Below, in pieces: positions 41,198 through 50,464 of a stretch of 64,000 nucleotides of DNA. Under the pieces are notes generated by a model. The model ran no database searches, was not told the origin of the DNA, and saw only the letters and a program-made list of their open reading frames with translations. Location: positions 62,001-126,000 of the forward strand of contig NZ_JAEMHW010000003.1 of assembly GCF_016461705.1 (NCBI RefSeq), in the 5' to 3' direction. Numbering within the stretch: position 1 is the first letter of the stretch; every line of letters starts with the position of its first letter. The translations under genes and the position numbers were made by a program. The DNA is from Streptococcus vicugnae. Its GTDB lineage: Bacteria; Bacillota; Bacilli; Lactobacillales; Streptococcaceae.

Positions 41198-42814
41198 TTA
41201 TTTCTTACTTAAAGTTTTTCCAAGCATTGGTTTACTATAATCAAAATCAGCATCTTTATTGGCTTGCCATACCACTAGAGTAAGCTTGTTACCATCTACC
41301 TTAATGCCAAATGTATACTTAACACCTACACCACCTAAACCACTTACTACAAAGACGCTTGTATCAGCATCGTCTCCATAAACAAAGTGATAAACATTAT
41401 TTCCTTTATCTTCGATAGCAGTAATCTTAGTTTGTTTCTTATTATTTTTAGTTGTTTGAGTGACTGTACCATCAGCATCAAAAGTAAATGAGGTATCATT
41501 TTTATCATCCACTTTCCATGTTCCTAGCATGGCTTCTGGGAAGAGAGAATCGACTTTAATTTGATTATCTTCATTGGTCACAGTGATGCTCTTTTGTCCT
41601 GAGTTAGCAACCACATAGCTTGTTCCTTCTTTTTTCAAGGTCAATTTTCCTTCTAGCGTTTGGATTACTTCACCAGAAGTTTGCTTTTCAGGATCTGTTG
41701 ATTTATCGTAATGGAAATCATAAGTTGCTGTAAAGCCTGCGACATAAGTTTCTTTACCAACTTGAGAAAGACTAGTCAATGTAATATTAGGCACTGTTAG
41801 ACTTGTTGCCTTGCGGCTGTCTGTTTGCATCTTAGCCTTGATACTTTCTTTTAACCCTTTATAAAACTCATTGTTCCCACCATCTTCAAAAACAGTGGAT
41901 ACTGTTGGCGAATCCTGACCAGCGTTCAAATAGAGAATCATTTGATCAAAAGCAGATACCAATACTTTACCAGCAGTTTCATTATCTAAAAGATTATCGA
42001 CATTTAAAGCCACCGTATCCCCATCAGAAATACTTGAAAGAGCTTGCTTTTGCGATTTTAAATCCCCGTCTGAGAATTTTTTCTTAACATAAGCTTGTGC
42101 AGAATCGGTTAATGGATAATCGCTAACCTCGTACTCACCATTTTCCAAAGTACCTACGCGCGTGTCATCAAAATAAAGGTCGCCATCTACTAAATTACTA
42201 GTTACTTTAAAGTTCTTAAAACTAACTGACAAATCTAGCAAAGTATTCTTGCCATCATAGGCTTTGCTAAGTTTAACTGGCTTGCCATTGTATTTACCTG
42301 AAATACTTGCGGTATAATCTGCAATAGGTAAACGCTCAAGATTGACTTGATAGTCATCTGAATCACTTATTGCAACTTTCTTTTTATTTAGCAAAACATC
42401 AACCTTGTTGACATTAGTCTTAATGGTCAAATTCAAAGGTTTCAAGGCAATGCGATAATTTGGGAAAATCAAAAACTTATGACCGATTTTTTTCACATAA
42501 GCATCATCAGAAGCATCAGCTTTCTTCAACTCACTACTTAGCTTGTCAGCTTCTGTTTTTGAAAGTTTACTAAATGTGGCATACTTAGCCTCATCAGTTG
42601 TCACCTTTTCATCATTATCTGCCCAGACAATATAGCCCTTGATATTATCAAAAGTATCTCCAGATTTTTGATACGCTGAGACATAATCTCGAATCACTTG
42701 TTTTTTGGAATAGTGAAAACTTCCCCACACCACAAAAACGATTAGCAATGTTGCTGAAATCAAACTAGGAATCCAAATTTTTTTACGTTTTAACGTGTGT
42801 TTAAACTTTTTCAT
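41198..42814 (-). CDS. TcaA/YvbJ-like membrane-anchored extracellular protein
   Basis: A 538-residue protein with a short basic cytoplasmic tail, one membrane segment (about 12-33) and a large Lys/Asp-rich extracellular part. The layout of repeated beta-rich modules (NLTIKTNVNKVDVLLNKKKVAI, then VDGDLYFDDTRVGTLENGEYEV) resembles the TcaA/YvbJ family of cell-envelope proteins. The N-terminal zinc ribbon of that family is absent. A C-terminal lipocalin-like module (MLGTWKVDDKNDTSFTFDADG) ends it. Role unknown, possibly envelope-stress or antibiotic response. RBS AGGGAG precedes the ATG. Confidence 0.65.
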   Translation of the reverse strand: MKKFKHTLKRKKIWIPSLISATLLIVFVVWGSFHYSKKQVIRDYVSAYQKSGDTFDNIKGYIVWADNDEKVTTDEAKYATFSKLSKTEADKLSSELKKADASDDAYVKKIGHKFLIFPNYRIALKPLNLTIKTNVNKVDVLLNKKKVAISDSDDYQVNLERLPIADYTASISGKYNGKPVKLSKAYDGKNTLLDLSVSFKNFKVTSNLVDGDLYFDDTRVGTLENGEYEVSDYPLTDSAQAYVKKKFSDGDLKSQKQALSSISDGDTVALNVDNLLDNETAGKVLVSAFDQMILYLNAGQDSPTVSTVFEDGGNNEFYKGLKESIKAKMQTDSRKATSLTVPNITLTSLSQVGKETYVAGFTATYDFHYDKSTDPEKQTSGEVIQTLEGKLTLKKEGTSYVVANSGQKSITVTNEDNQIKVDSLFPEAMLGTWKVDDKNDTSFTFDADGTVTQTTKNNKKQTKITAIEDKGNNVYHFVYGDDADTSVFVVSGLGGVGVKYTFGIKVDGNKLTLVVWQANKDADFDYSKPMLGKTLSKK

Positions 42815-42904
42815 TTTAAGTCTCCCTATCTTAACGAATCTTGAATTATCATTATACCAAAAACTTTTTAAACACCTATTACAGAAAAATCACACCATAT
42901 TACA

Positions 42905-42938
42905 ACTAAAAAAGGCGGCTCTAAAAAACCACCTTTTA
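42905..42938 (-). terminator. Terminator of the 26-aa peptide gene
   Basis: Stem AAAAGGTGG / CCGCCTTTT followed by TTTAG on the minus strand, directly after the stop codon at 42943. Confidence 0.75.
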
Positions 42939-42942
42939 CTAT

Positions 42943-43023
42943 TCAGAAATCATCTTTGTTATCAATGATAACAAGATAAATCGCACCTAAAACCGCACCT
43001 GTAACACCTAACCAAAACATCAT
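42943..43023 (-). CDS. 26-aa hydrophobic membrane peptide
   Basis: A short ORF on the minus strand, MMFWLGVTGAVLGAIYLVI followed by the polar tail IDNKDDF. The RBS AAGGGAG is ideally placed seven bases from the ATG, and a terminator follows the stop within a few bases, so it looks like a complete small gene. One membrane segment with a charged C-terminus recalls small membrane regulators and type I toxins, but no family is recognised and no antisense RNA was identified. Confidence 0.6.
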   Translation of the reverse strand: MMFWLGVTGAVLGAIYLVIIDNKDDF

Positions 43024-43151
43024 AAGCCTACTCCCTTCATCCAGTAAGCATATATAAAACTAAACCAGCATTTTCTAACCTTAGTATACTACAGACACAG
43101 CTTTTTTACGATTATTTTTATCTTTTCAGCATTTGCTTTTTTCAGAAAAAG

Positions 43152-43193
43152 AAAAAACGAACTCCACCAAATCAAAAGAGTTCGTTTTTCCTT
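43152..43193. terminator. Bidirectional terminator
   Basis: Stem AAAACGAACTC / GAGTTCGTTTT with T runs on both strands. The gene it ends is not evident. Confidence 0.75.
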
Positions 43194-43721
43194 TAAGTTT
43201 TTTTAGTGTAGCTGTCAGTCTTTTCAGAAAGTTATACAGTCAAGCTGCACCAGCATATTTTCAGCTGCCCCCAACTGAAAATACGATGTCAAAATAAATA
43301 AGTCTATAAGAATACCAAGATTTTAATGTGTGAACAATCAAAGAGCTTAGGCATTCTCAATAAACCCTATCTCATGTCATATCTCTCGGAAATGTACTAA
43401 TTTTGAATTGAACGTATAATACTACTAATACTACAGACGGTGTCGCTCAATAAGAAAAAAAGATATGACTTATACACCTCAATCAAATAATTCAGGTGTC
43501 AAGATTAGCATATTGCTAACTCTCCTGGATATAAATCCATTCCCTTGAAGCAATACTCGTTATAACATATGACTTCCAAAAATCAAAAGCTCCCAATCAA
43601 TTGATCCCTTCATATGTCAAACATCTTGCCTAACCAAGAATAATATTGCTCCGTAAGCACTACTTAAAATACTTACACGTATAATATACCACGGAAAAAA
43701 AGCTTTTTAGAAAATTCGCAA

Positions 43722-43791
43722 ATATGAAAATTCAATTTTTGTTTTTTCATATATGATAATTTTAAGTTTTCCCTGTTTTTTACGATAAAAT
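43722..43791 (+). promoter_or_regulatory. Promoter region of the short hydrophobic peptide gene with inverted repeat
   Basis: ATATGAAAA (43722-43730) and TTTTCATAT (43744-43752) form a perfect 9-bp inverted repeat. The -10-like TAAAAT is at 43786-43791, with only a weak -35. An inverted repeat just upstream of a poor -35 is the layout expected for Rgg-activated promoters. Confidence 0.55.
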
Positions 43792-43814
43792 AAAGGTAAT
43801 AGGAGGTCATTAGA

Positions 43815-43877
43815 ATGTATAAGAAACTTATCGTACTAACAGCGCTTCTTCTTACTCTTAGAATTTGGCCTTTTTAA
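43815..43877 (+). CDS. Short hydrophobic peptide, candidate pheromone precursor of the adjacent Rgg
   Basis: A 20-codon ORF, MYKKLIVLTALLLTLRIWPF, with a perfect RBS AGGAGGT nine bases upstream. Basic N-terminus, hydrophobic core and an aromatic C-terminus (LRIWPF) are the features of SHP and ComS precursors. It converges on the Rgg gene, and both end in one bidirectional terminator. It has no Asp or Glu, unlike the classical SHP groups, and no WW motif like ComS. The mature form would be a C-terminal fragment, exported and re-imported by the Opp system in known cases. The pairing is inferred from position. Confidence 0.72.
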   Translation: MYKKLIVLTALLLTLRIWPF

Positions 43878-43903
43878 CCTAACCAAAAATTTGTTCTTTC
43901 TAA

Positions 43904-43937
43904 TTAAAAACCAAGGGATTTAATCCCTTGGTTTTTA
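43904..43937. terminator. Bidirectional terminator between the peptide gene and rgg
   Basis: Perfect stem AAAAACCAAGGGATT / AATCCCTTGGTTTTT followed by T runs in both directions. Confidence 0.9.
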
Positions 43938-44807
43938 TTTTTTATATAGCTGGATAAATTGTTCTAGATGTTTTTCCAAGAGATTTGCCATCGTGGGATT
44001 TCCAAGCTTTTCAACCATTTCAATACAATCTCTCACTGGCTGAATATCATCAGTATCACCTTTCAAATAAGCCAAAGTATTTCTTAAAAAGGTTAAAAAT
44101 ACCACTGTAAACATATCTTGATAATTAATCATACTTTCCAATTTATTCATAAAATAATTCGTATAATAAAGTTGCTGATGTTCTATTAAAACCAAAATAA
44201 TGTTAATAAAAGTCAATTGCGCTGCCTTTTTATGTTGAGAAAGAGACAAATAAAATTCATTACGTTCAGCAAATGCTCTTCCTAAGAAAATCAGATCAGC
44301 ATCAGATAAAATAGACATAGTATTACTAAAAAGATAAAGTTCATACTCTGTCCACTGCTCAATACTGTAAAGATAATGTGTCAAAAACTGCTTATCATCT
44401 TCACTGATTTCATAACTTGAATCAAGAGAATAAATAGCACTAATAATATCAATCCGTGTCAAACGATTATAGGTGTCAAAATTTTCATCAGCTTCAAAAT
44501 TTTTAAGCACCTCCTTTAAACCATCGATATCACCCGCAACCTGTAAATTAGCCAATTGATTACCAAGCTTAAAATAACTACTTTCTTGATAGTGATTAAG
44601 GGCATGTCCAAATTCTGAAAAACTCATGTGGATAGCTGAGATAGCTACTAGAAGCTTATCTGCAGTAAGCATCGTTTGCCCATTCTCAAATTTCGATAAC
44701 TGGGAAATTGATAAATTTTCGCCAGCAACATCTTTTAGTTTTAATCCACGCGCCATGCGCAACTCACGATACAACTCACCCAAACTCATCATTTCTTTCT
44801 CGTCCAC
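43935..44807 (-). CDS. Rgg/GadR/MutR-family transcriptional regulator
   Basis: A protein of up to 290 residues. The N-terminal XRE helix-turn-helix (about 8-65) contains LGELYRELRMARGLKLKDVAG and LSISQLSKFENGQTMLT. The long helical C-terminal domain (about 75-285) is the TPR-like Rgg peptide-binding region. Rgg proteins bind short re-imported peptides and switch nearby promoters. The reading shown begins with GTG at 44807 behind AGGG; ATGs at 44792 and 44789 fit the family N-terminus equally well. The partner is most likely the 20-aa peptide gene convergent with it. No obvious target operon is adjacent. Confidence 0.85.
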   Translation of the reverse strand: MDEKEMMSLGELYRELRMARGLKLKDVAGENLSISQLSKFENGQTMLTADKLLVAISAIHMSFSEFGHALNHYQESSYFKLGNQLANLQVAGDIDGLKEVLKNFEADENFDTYNRLTRIDIISAIYSLDSSYEISEDDKQFLTHYLYSIEQWTEYELYLFSNTMSILSDADLIFLGRAFAERNEFYLSLSQHKKAAQLTFINIILVLIEHQQLYYTNYFMNKLESMINYQDMFTVVFLTFLRNTLAYLKGDTDDIQPVRDCIEMVEKLGNPTMANLLEKHLEQFIQLYKK

Positions 44808-44891
44808 TATAACACACCCTCTTCCTAATCAGAATTTATATCTTCTTCATTATATCAAATTACTTCTGAATATTAGAAATTCATAACATCA

Positions 44892-44923
44892 CAAAAAAAC
44901 ACCTCAAATGAGGTGTTTTTTTA
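44892..44923 (-). terminator. groESL terminator
   Basis: Stem AAAAAACACCTC / GAGGTGTTTTTT with T run, shortly after the groEL stop on the minus strand. Confidence 0.85.
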
Positions 44924-44941
44924 ATCTATTTAGCTTTTGGT

Positions 44942-46591
<1,650 letters not shown>

Positions 46592-46620
46592 CTATTAATA
46601 TACTATTTTATTAATCTATC

Positions 46621-46905
46621 TTACGCCAATACGGCTAAAATTTCAGCTTCACGAACGATAGTAACAGTATCGTCACCATCTTTCACTTCGACACCTGCAC
46701 CAGTTTCAATAATAACTTTATCTCCAGCTGCAACACTTGGTGCTACCAATTCACCTGTCAATGTACGGGCACCAGTACCAACAGCTACAACAGTTGCTGT
46801 TTGAGTTCTTTCTTTGCCTGCGCCAGCAAGGACAAAACCACCAACTGTTTGTTCTTTTTCTTCTTCAACTTTCAAGACCACACGGTCACCTAATGGTTTC
46901 AACAT
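46621..46905 (-). CDS. groES: Co-chaperonin GroES (Hsp10)
   Basis: A 94-residue GroES that starts [20 protein letters not shown]. The mobile loop that binds GroEL is [16 protein letters not shown] (about 21-36), and the conserved [18 protein letters not shown] follows. It is the first gene of the operon behind a perfect CIRCE element and a good promoter. RBS GGAGG lies upstream of the ATG. Confidence 0.96.
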   Translation of the reverse strand: MLKPLGDRVVLKVEEEKEQTVGGFVLAGAGKERTQTATVVAVGTGARTLTGELVAPSVAAGDKVIIETGAGVEVKDGDDTVTIVREAEILAVLA

Positions 46906-46933
46906 GCTTTTGCCTCCAATATTTTTATTATGA

Positions 46934-47002
46934 TTAGCACTCCTTGTGTTAGAGTGCTAATATCTACAAAAACTATTCTAACACTTGGTCAGAAATAGTC
47001 AA
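46934..47002 (-). promoter_or_regulatory. groESL promoter and CIRCE operator
   Basis: CIRCE is perfect: TTAGCACTC-N9-GAGTGCTAA (46934-46960), the binding site of HrcA. The promoter on the minus strand is TTGACT (46997-47002), 16 bp, TAGAAT (46975-46980). Heat-shock derepression by HrcA is therefore expected; no CtsR heptad repeat was seen. Confidence 0.95.
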
Positions 47003-47085
47003 GAAAAAAACACTATTTCTAACAAAAGAAAATACAGGAGTTTTCACTCCTGCATTTACGATTTTTCCTCGAGTAAATCACTTTT

Positions 47086-47889
47086 TTACCCCAACACTAG
47101 GGCATCGTCATTTAGGACTTGACCACTATTTTTATGGAAGAGGTCCATGAGTTGAGCAACAGTTAAATTTTTCTTTTCTTCGCCACGAACGTCAACGACG
47201 ATTTTACCGTGGTAAAGCATAACCAAACGGTTACCATACTCAATAGCGTGTTCCATATTGTGGGTAATCATCAAGGTTGTGAGTTCTTGCTCTTCAACGA
47301 CTTTCTTAGTCAGTTGCATCACCATATCACTCGTTTTGGGATCGAGAGCAGCTGTGTGTTCGTCAAGAAGCAAGACTTTTGGTCGTACTAAAGTTGCCAT
47401 GGCAAGTGTGAGCGCTTGGCGTTGACCACCTGATAGGAAAGCTGCATCGGTTTTCATACGGTTTTCTAGTCCCAATCCTAGCTCAGCCAATTTCTCTTTG
47501 AAAAGTTGACGTTCTGCTTCTGTAACTGATTTTTTGAAAAAGCTACGCTTTTTGCCACGACGGTAAGCAATGGCCATATTTTCTTCAATGGTTAGATTAG
47601 TTGCCGTTCCCATTCGTGGGTCCTGGAAAACACGGCTAATGTCTTTTGAACGTGCGGCAACTGATGCTTTGCGAATGGATTGACCATCTAGGACAATATC
47701 TCCTTCGTCAATCTCAACCACACCTGCGATAGAGTTCATCAAGGTAGATTTACCAGCACCATTTCCCCCGATAACTGAGATAAAATCACCTTGTTCGATG
47801 TCCAAGTTTAAGCCACGTAAAACGTGATTTTCGTTAACTGTCCCTTTTTCAAAGGTTTTATGAATATTTGATAAGCTTAAAAGTGCCAT
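47086..47889 (-). CDS. ABC transporter ATPase (TrpZ-like)
   Basis: A 267-residue ABC ATPase. Walker A is GGNGAGKST (about 41-49), the Q-loop is in VFQDPRMG, the signature is LSGGQRQ and Walker B is VLLLDEHTAALD, where the usual Pro after Glu is replaced by His. The switch His is in MITHNME. Its start overlaps the stop of the fused permease by one base, so the two genes are translationally coupled. By its permease partner it belongs to the TrpXYZ/ABC_sub_bind-type importers, thought to carry aromatic amino acids. It is the last gene of the unit. Confidence 0.85.
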   Translation of the reverse strand: MALLSLSNIHKTFEKGTVNENHVLRGLNLDIEQGDFISVIGGNGAGKSTLMNSIAGVVEIDEGDIVLDGQSIRKASVAARSKDISRVFQDPRMGTATNLTIEENMAIAYRRGKKRSFFKKSVTEAERQLFKEKLAELGLGLENRMKTDAAFLSGGQRQALTLAMATLVRPKVLLLDEHTAALDPKTSDMVMQLTKKVVEEQELTTLMITHNMEHAIEYGNRLVMLYHGKIVVDVRGEEKKNLTVAQLMDLFHKNSGQVLNDDALVLG

Positions 47890-49859
47890 TAGTCGTTACC
47901 TCCTGGAGTCAATGTTTTTGAGGGTTTAATGTGTAGTTTATTGCGAATTTCTGGAACATAGAGAATCAAAGCAAGAAGAACTGCTGAGGCCAATTTAAGC
48001 ATTTGGGCATCCACATTCATGGCTAGGATAATAACAAGTACCAAGCGGTATAGAATTGATCCAAGAACAATTGACCAGAGGCGTTTACCAAGTGGCAAGT
48101 ATTTGACAATCACTTCAGCCAAAATAATTGAAGCCAAGCCATTAACGATTGTTCCTGTTCCCATATTCATATCAGCGTAGCCGTTATTTTGCGCTAAGAG
48201 TGAACCAGCAAGAGCAATCAAACCATTTGAAATCATGTAACCTAGAATCTTCATACGGTCAACTTTAATCCCGTTAGCTTCACCCATAGCAAGGTTATCA
48301 CCTGTCGCACGAAGAGCAAGTCCCATTTGTGTGTTCAACAAGACCACAAGTAATAGAATGACCAAAGCTACAAAGATAACACCAATCAAAATCACGGCGT
48401 AAAGTTTTGAAAGGCTGAGAGCTGACGTCATCACTGTTACAAGAGTTTCTTGACCAGCTAGTGACACATTGGCACTACCCAAAACCAAAAGGTTAACAGA
48501 ATAAAGAGCTGTTAACACGATAATCCCTGTTAAGAGCGCTGGAATTTTCATCTTGGTGTGCAAGAAGCCAGCAACTGCACCGGCTAACATACCAGCCACA
48601 AAACCACCAATTGTCGCAAGCAATGGATTAATGCCATTAACAATCATAATAGCTGTTGAAGCTGCACCAAGTGGGAATGAACCTTCAGCAGAAAGATCTG
48701 CAATGTCCAAAATACGGAAAGTAATAAACACACCGATAGCCATGATAGCCCACAAGAGACCTTGTGAAATAGCTGTTAAAATGATATCAATCCAAGCATT
48801 TGAGCTTGATTTATCAGATTTGCTTGATTGGTTAGCAGCAGATTTCTCTTGACTGCCAGTTGATGCACTTGTCTTTGTTGTCTCTTCAGAAGAAGCATCG
48901 GTTGTTTCATTTTCAATGCTACTTAAATCAATACCAAGCGTTTTAGCCATATCATCATTAGCAACAACATTGAGAGCTTTAGGATATTCTGCAGCAACCT
49001 TACTTACATCTTCACCTTTAATAATACGAACAGCTAACTTAGCCGTTTGACGACCAAGTGCTTCATAATTTGCACCATAAGTAAAAAGAACACCTTGGTC
49101 AACCACGTCTGCAGAACCACCAACAACTGGAACTTTCATTTCTTTTGATAGTTCTGTAAGTAATGAAATGGCGCTGACAATCATATTATCTGTTGGGATG
49201 AAAAGAACTTGTGTTTGACTCATTAAGCTTTTAGCAGTGTCTTGAACATCATTAGTTGATGAAATCCCTTTGGTAATGACATTAATGCCTGCTTTAGCAA
49301 ATTCTTTCTGCGCTTCTTCAACTTGAACTTCTGAATTACGTTCATTAGTTGTGTACATAATCCCAACTTTTTTCACATCAGGCATAACTTTTTGCAACAA
49401 TTCTACCTGTTTTGAGATAGGAGACATATCGCTCGTTCCAGTCGCAATGCCGTTAGGAGTTTCCATAGTATCTACTAGTTTAGCTGATACAGGATCTGTA
49501 ACAGCTGTAAAGACTACTGGAACATCTGTTGATAGATTTGACAAAGTCTGAGCTGCTGGAGTGGCAATCCCTAGAACCAAATCATTGTTAGAAATCAAGT
49601 TAGTTGAAATGGTTTGAAGGTTAGACTGGTCACCTTGAGCATTTTCATAATCTAACTTAAGATTCTTACCATCAACATAACCTTCTTTTTTTAATTCATC
49701 TACAAAACCTTTGCGTGCAGCCGTCAAAGACGGATGTTCGACGTATTGAAGAATTCCAAGATGAACAACATCTTTATTTGCATTTTTCCCTGATGAACAC
49801 CCAACCAAGGTGAGTGCGGCTAACATCACAGCCATCAAAGCCGTTAAACGTTTTTTCAT
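47889..49859 (-). CDS. Fused lipoprotein-permease ABC importer (TrpX-TrpY-like)
   Basis: A 656-residue fusion of two proteins that are normally separate. A lipoprotein signal with lipobox LTLVGC (Cys21) is followed by a TrpX-type binding domain (about 31-315; LGILQYVEHPSLTAARKGF, VPVVFTAVTDPVSAKLV). A Ser/Thr/Lys-rich linker (about 316-353) joins it to a branched-chain-type permease (about 354-656) with eight or more membrane segments and the ATPase-contact region LALRATGDNLAMGEANGI. With the downstream ATPase it makes a two-gene importer. The binding family and the Tyr/Phe leader peptide upstream point to aromatic amino acids. RBS AGAGG precedes the ATG. Confidence 0.87.
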   Translation of the reverse strand: MKKRLTALMAVMLAALTLVGCSSGKNANKDVVHLGILQYVEHPSLTAARKGFVDELKKEGYVDGKNLKLDYENAQGDQSNLQTISTNLISNNDLVLGIATPAAQTLSNLSTDVPVVFTAVTDPVSAKLVDTMETPNGIATGTSDMSPISKQVELLQKVMPDVKKVGIMYTTNERNSEVQVEEAQKEFAKAGINVITKGISSTNDVQDTAKSLMSQTQVLFIPTDNMIVSAISLLTELSKEMKVPVVGGSADVVDQGVLFTYGANYEALGRQTAKLAVRIIKGEDVSKVAAEYPKALNVVANDDMAKTLGIDLSSIENETTDASSEETTKTSASTGSQEKSAANQSSKSDKSSSNAWIDIILTAISQGLLWAIMAIGVFITFRILDIADLSAEGSFPLGAASTAIMIVNGINPLLATIGGFVAGMLAGAVAGFLHTKMKIPALLTGIIVLTALYSVNLLVLGSANVSLAGQETLVTVMTSALSLSKLYAVILIGVIFVALVILLLVVLLNTQMGLALRATGDNLAMGEANGIKVDRMKILGYMISNGLIALAGSLLAQNNGYADMNMGTGTIVNGLASIILAEVIVKYLPLGKRLWSIVLGSILYRLVLVIILAMNVDAQMLKLASAVLLALILYVPEIRNKLHIKPSKTLTPGGND

Positions 49860-49956
49860 AATTTACCTACCTCTACTTTTTACCTACTTGTCCGTAACAC
49901 CTACAAAACAAGATAACAATATGTCGCTACTAGGGAGCATCCCTAAGTCAATCACA

Positions 49957-49993
49957 ATAAAAACCAGCTAGTTCAAAAAACTAACTGGTTTTT
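49957..49993 (-). terminator. Attenuator terminator in the transporter leader
   Basis: Stem AAAACCAGTTAGTT / AACTAGCTGGTTTT with TTTTTAT on the minus strand. It lies between the leader peptide and the transporter gene, about 100 bp before the ATG, so transcription must read through it. Its 5' arm CCAGTTAG is also complementary to CTAACTGG in the hairpin upstream. Confidence 0.85.
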
Positions 49994-50055
49994 ATGCGTA
50001 TGCAAAAAAGTAGAAATACTTGATAGCCAGTTAGATTTTTGAGTATCTAATCGGC
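49981..50055 (-). promoter_or_regulatory. Antiterminator and pre-terminator hairpins
   Basis: The minus-strand RNA can form GCCGATTAGAT / ATCTAACTGGC (50045-50055 with 50026-50036), with one two-base internal mismatch. The same CTAACTGG (50027-50034) pairs perfectly over 8 bp with CCAGTTAG (49981-49988), the 5' arm of the terminator. The two folds exclude each other, which is the architecture of a transcription attenuator. Confidence 0.75.
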
Positions 50056-50135
50056 TTTTTCAAAACAGTCAAAATGCTTTAGCTTCATAGATACAAACGT
50101 GAGTGACGCTTGCATCCATGATTGGCTACAAACGT

Positions 50136-50204
50136 CTATCTAAAGAAACTAAAGTAATAGTATCGATTCAGTTTTTCAGTCGTTATAGACGTGTTTTTAA
50201 GCAT
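50136..50204 (-). CDS. Leader peptide rich in Tyr and Phe
   Basis: A 22-codon ORF with RBS AGGAG seven to eight bases before the ATG. It ends in RYYYFSFFR before TAG, that is six aromatic residues in the last nine. It lies about 70 bases downstream of a strong promoter and upstream of an attenuator. Codons 5-7 (ACGTCTA) are complementary to TAGACGT that spans the stop, so a hairpin brackets the aromatic codons. Ribosome stalling there under Tyr or Phe shortage would change the downstream fold. No homologue is recalled. Confidence 0.75.
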   Translation of the reverse strand: MLKNTSITTEKLNRYYYFSFFR

Positions 50205-50282
50205 ACTATCTTCTCCTGTTAAGATTTACAAATCAATGAGTGCTAGGTATTGACTTGCATCAATTGTTTTTGATTGTAAACT

Positions 50283-50311
50283 AGTCTACTCTTATTCTTT
50301 TTATTTGTCAA
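50283..50311 (-). promoter_or_regulatory. Promoter of the attenuated transporter operon
   Basis: TTGACA (50306-50311), 17 bp, TAGACT (50283-50288) on the minus strand. The transcript would start near 50276 and carry a leader of roughly 415 nt. Confidence 0.8.
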
Positions 50312-50341
50312 TATCTTTTTAAAATTCTGAAAAAACAGATA

Positions 50342-50380
50342 AAAAAAAACTCCTAGTAAGGAGATTATCTACTAGAAGCT
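50342..50380 (-). terminator. lev operon terminator
   Basis: CTCC-TTACTA-GGAG followed by nine T residues on the minus strand. An overlapping CTAGTA/TACTAG pairing could compete with it. Confidence 0.75.
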
Positions 50381-50464
50381 TTTTATTGAATATTTGAGTA
50401 AGTATTGTAATTTTTTTGTATTGTTATTTTAGAGTAGTATTTAAAAAGAGTTTACACATTAAAT

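Larger units (their letters stand above)
43024..43814. other. About 790 bp with no recognised gene
   Basis: Apart from the terminator at 43152-43193, the stretch has no ORF with an RBS on either strand. It holds several short hairpins (for example TTAGCATATTGCTAA at about 43506-43520, and ACACCT/AGGTGT at about 43473-43499). Near 43680, TATATTATAC on the minus strand could be a -10 for an RNA ending at the 43152 terminator. The last 100 bp form the promoter of the peptide gene at 43815. Confidence 0.5.

Noticed and set aside
43815..43877. Peptide as an ordinary ComS competence pheromone
   Set aside because: There is no WW or GLDWWSL-like end, and the nearby regulator is a generic Rgg with no comX/sigX box close by. 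It is kept as an unassigned Rgg peptide.
49860..50280. T-box riboswitch in the transporter leader
   Set aside because: A T-box would be the usual control for a TrpXYZ-type importer, but no AGGGUGGNACCGCG-like sequence or stem I specifier arrangement was found on the minus strand. The leader peptide and simple hairpins explain the region better.
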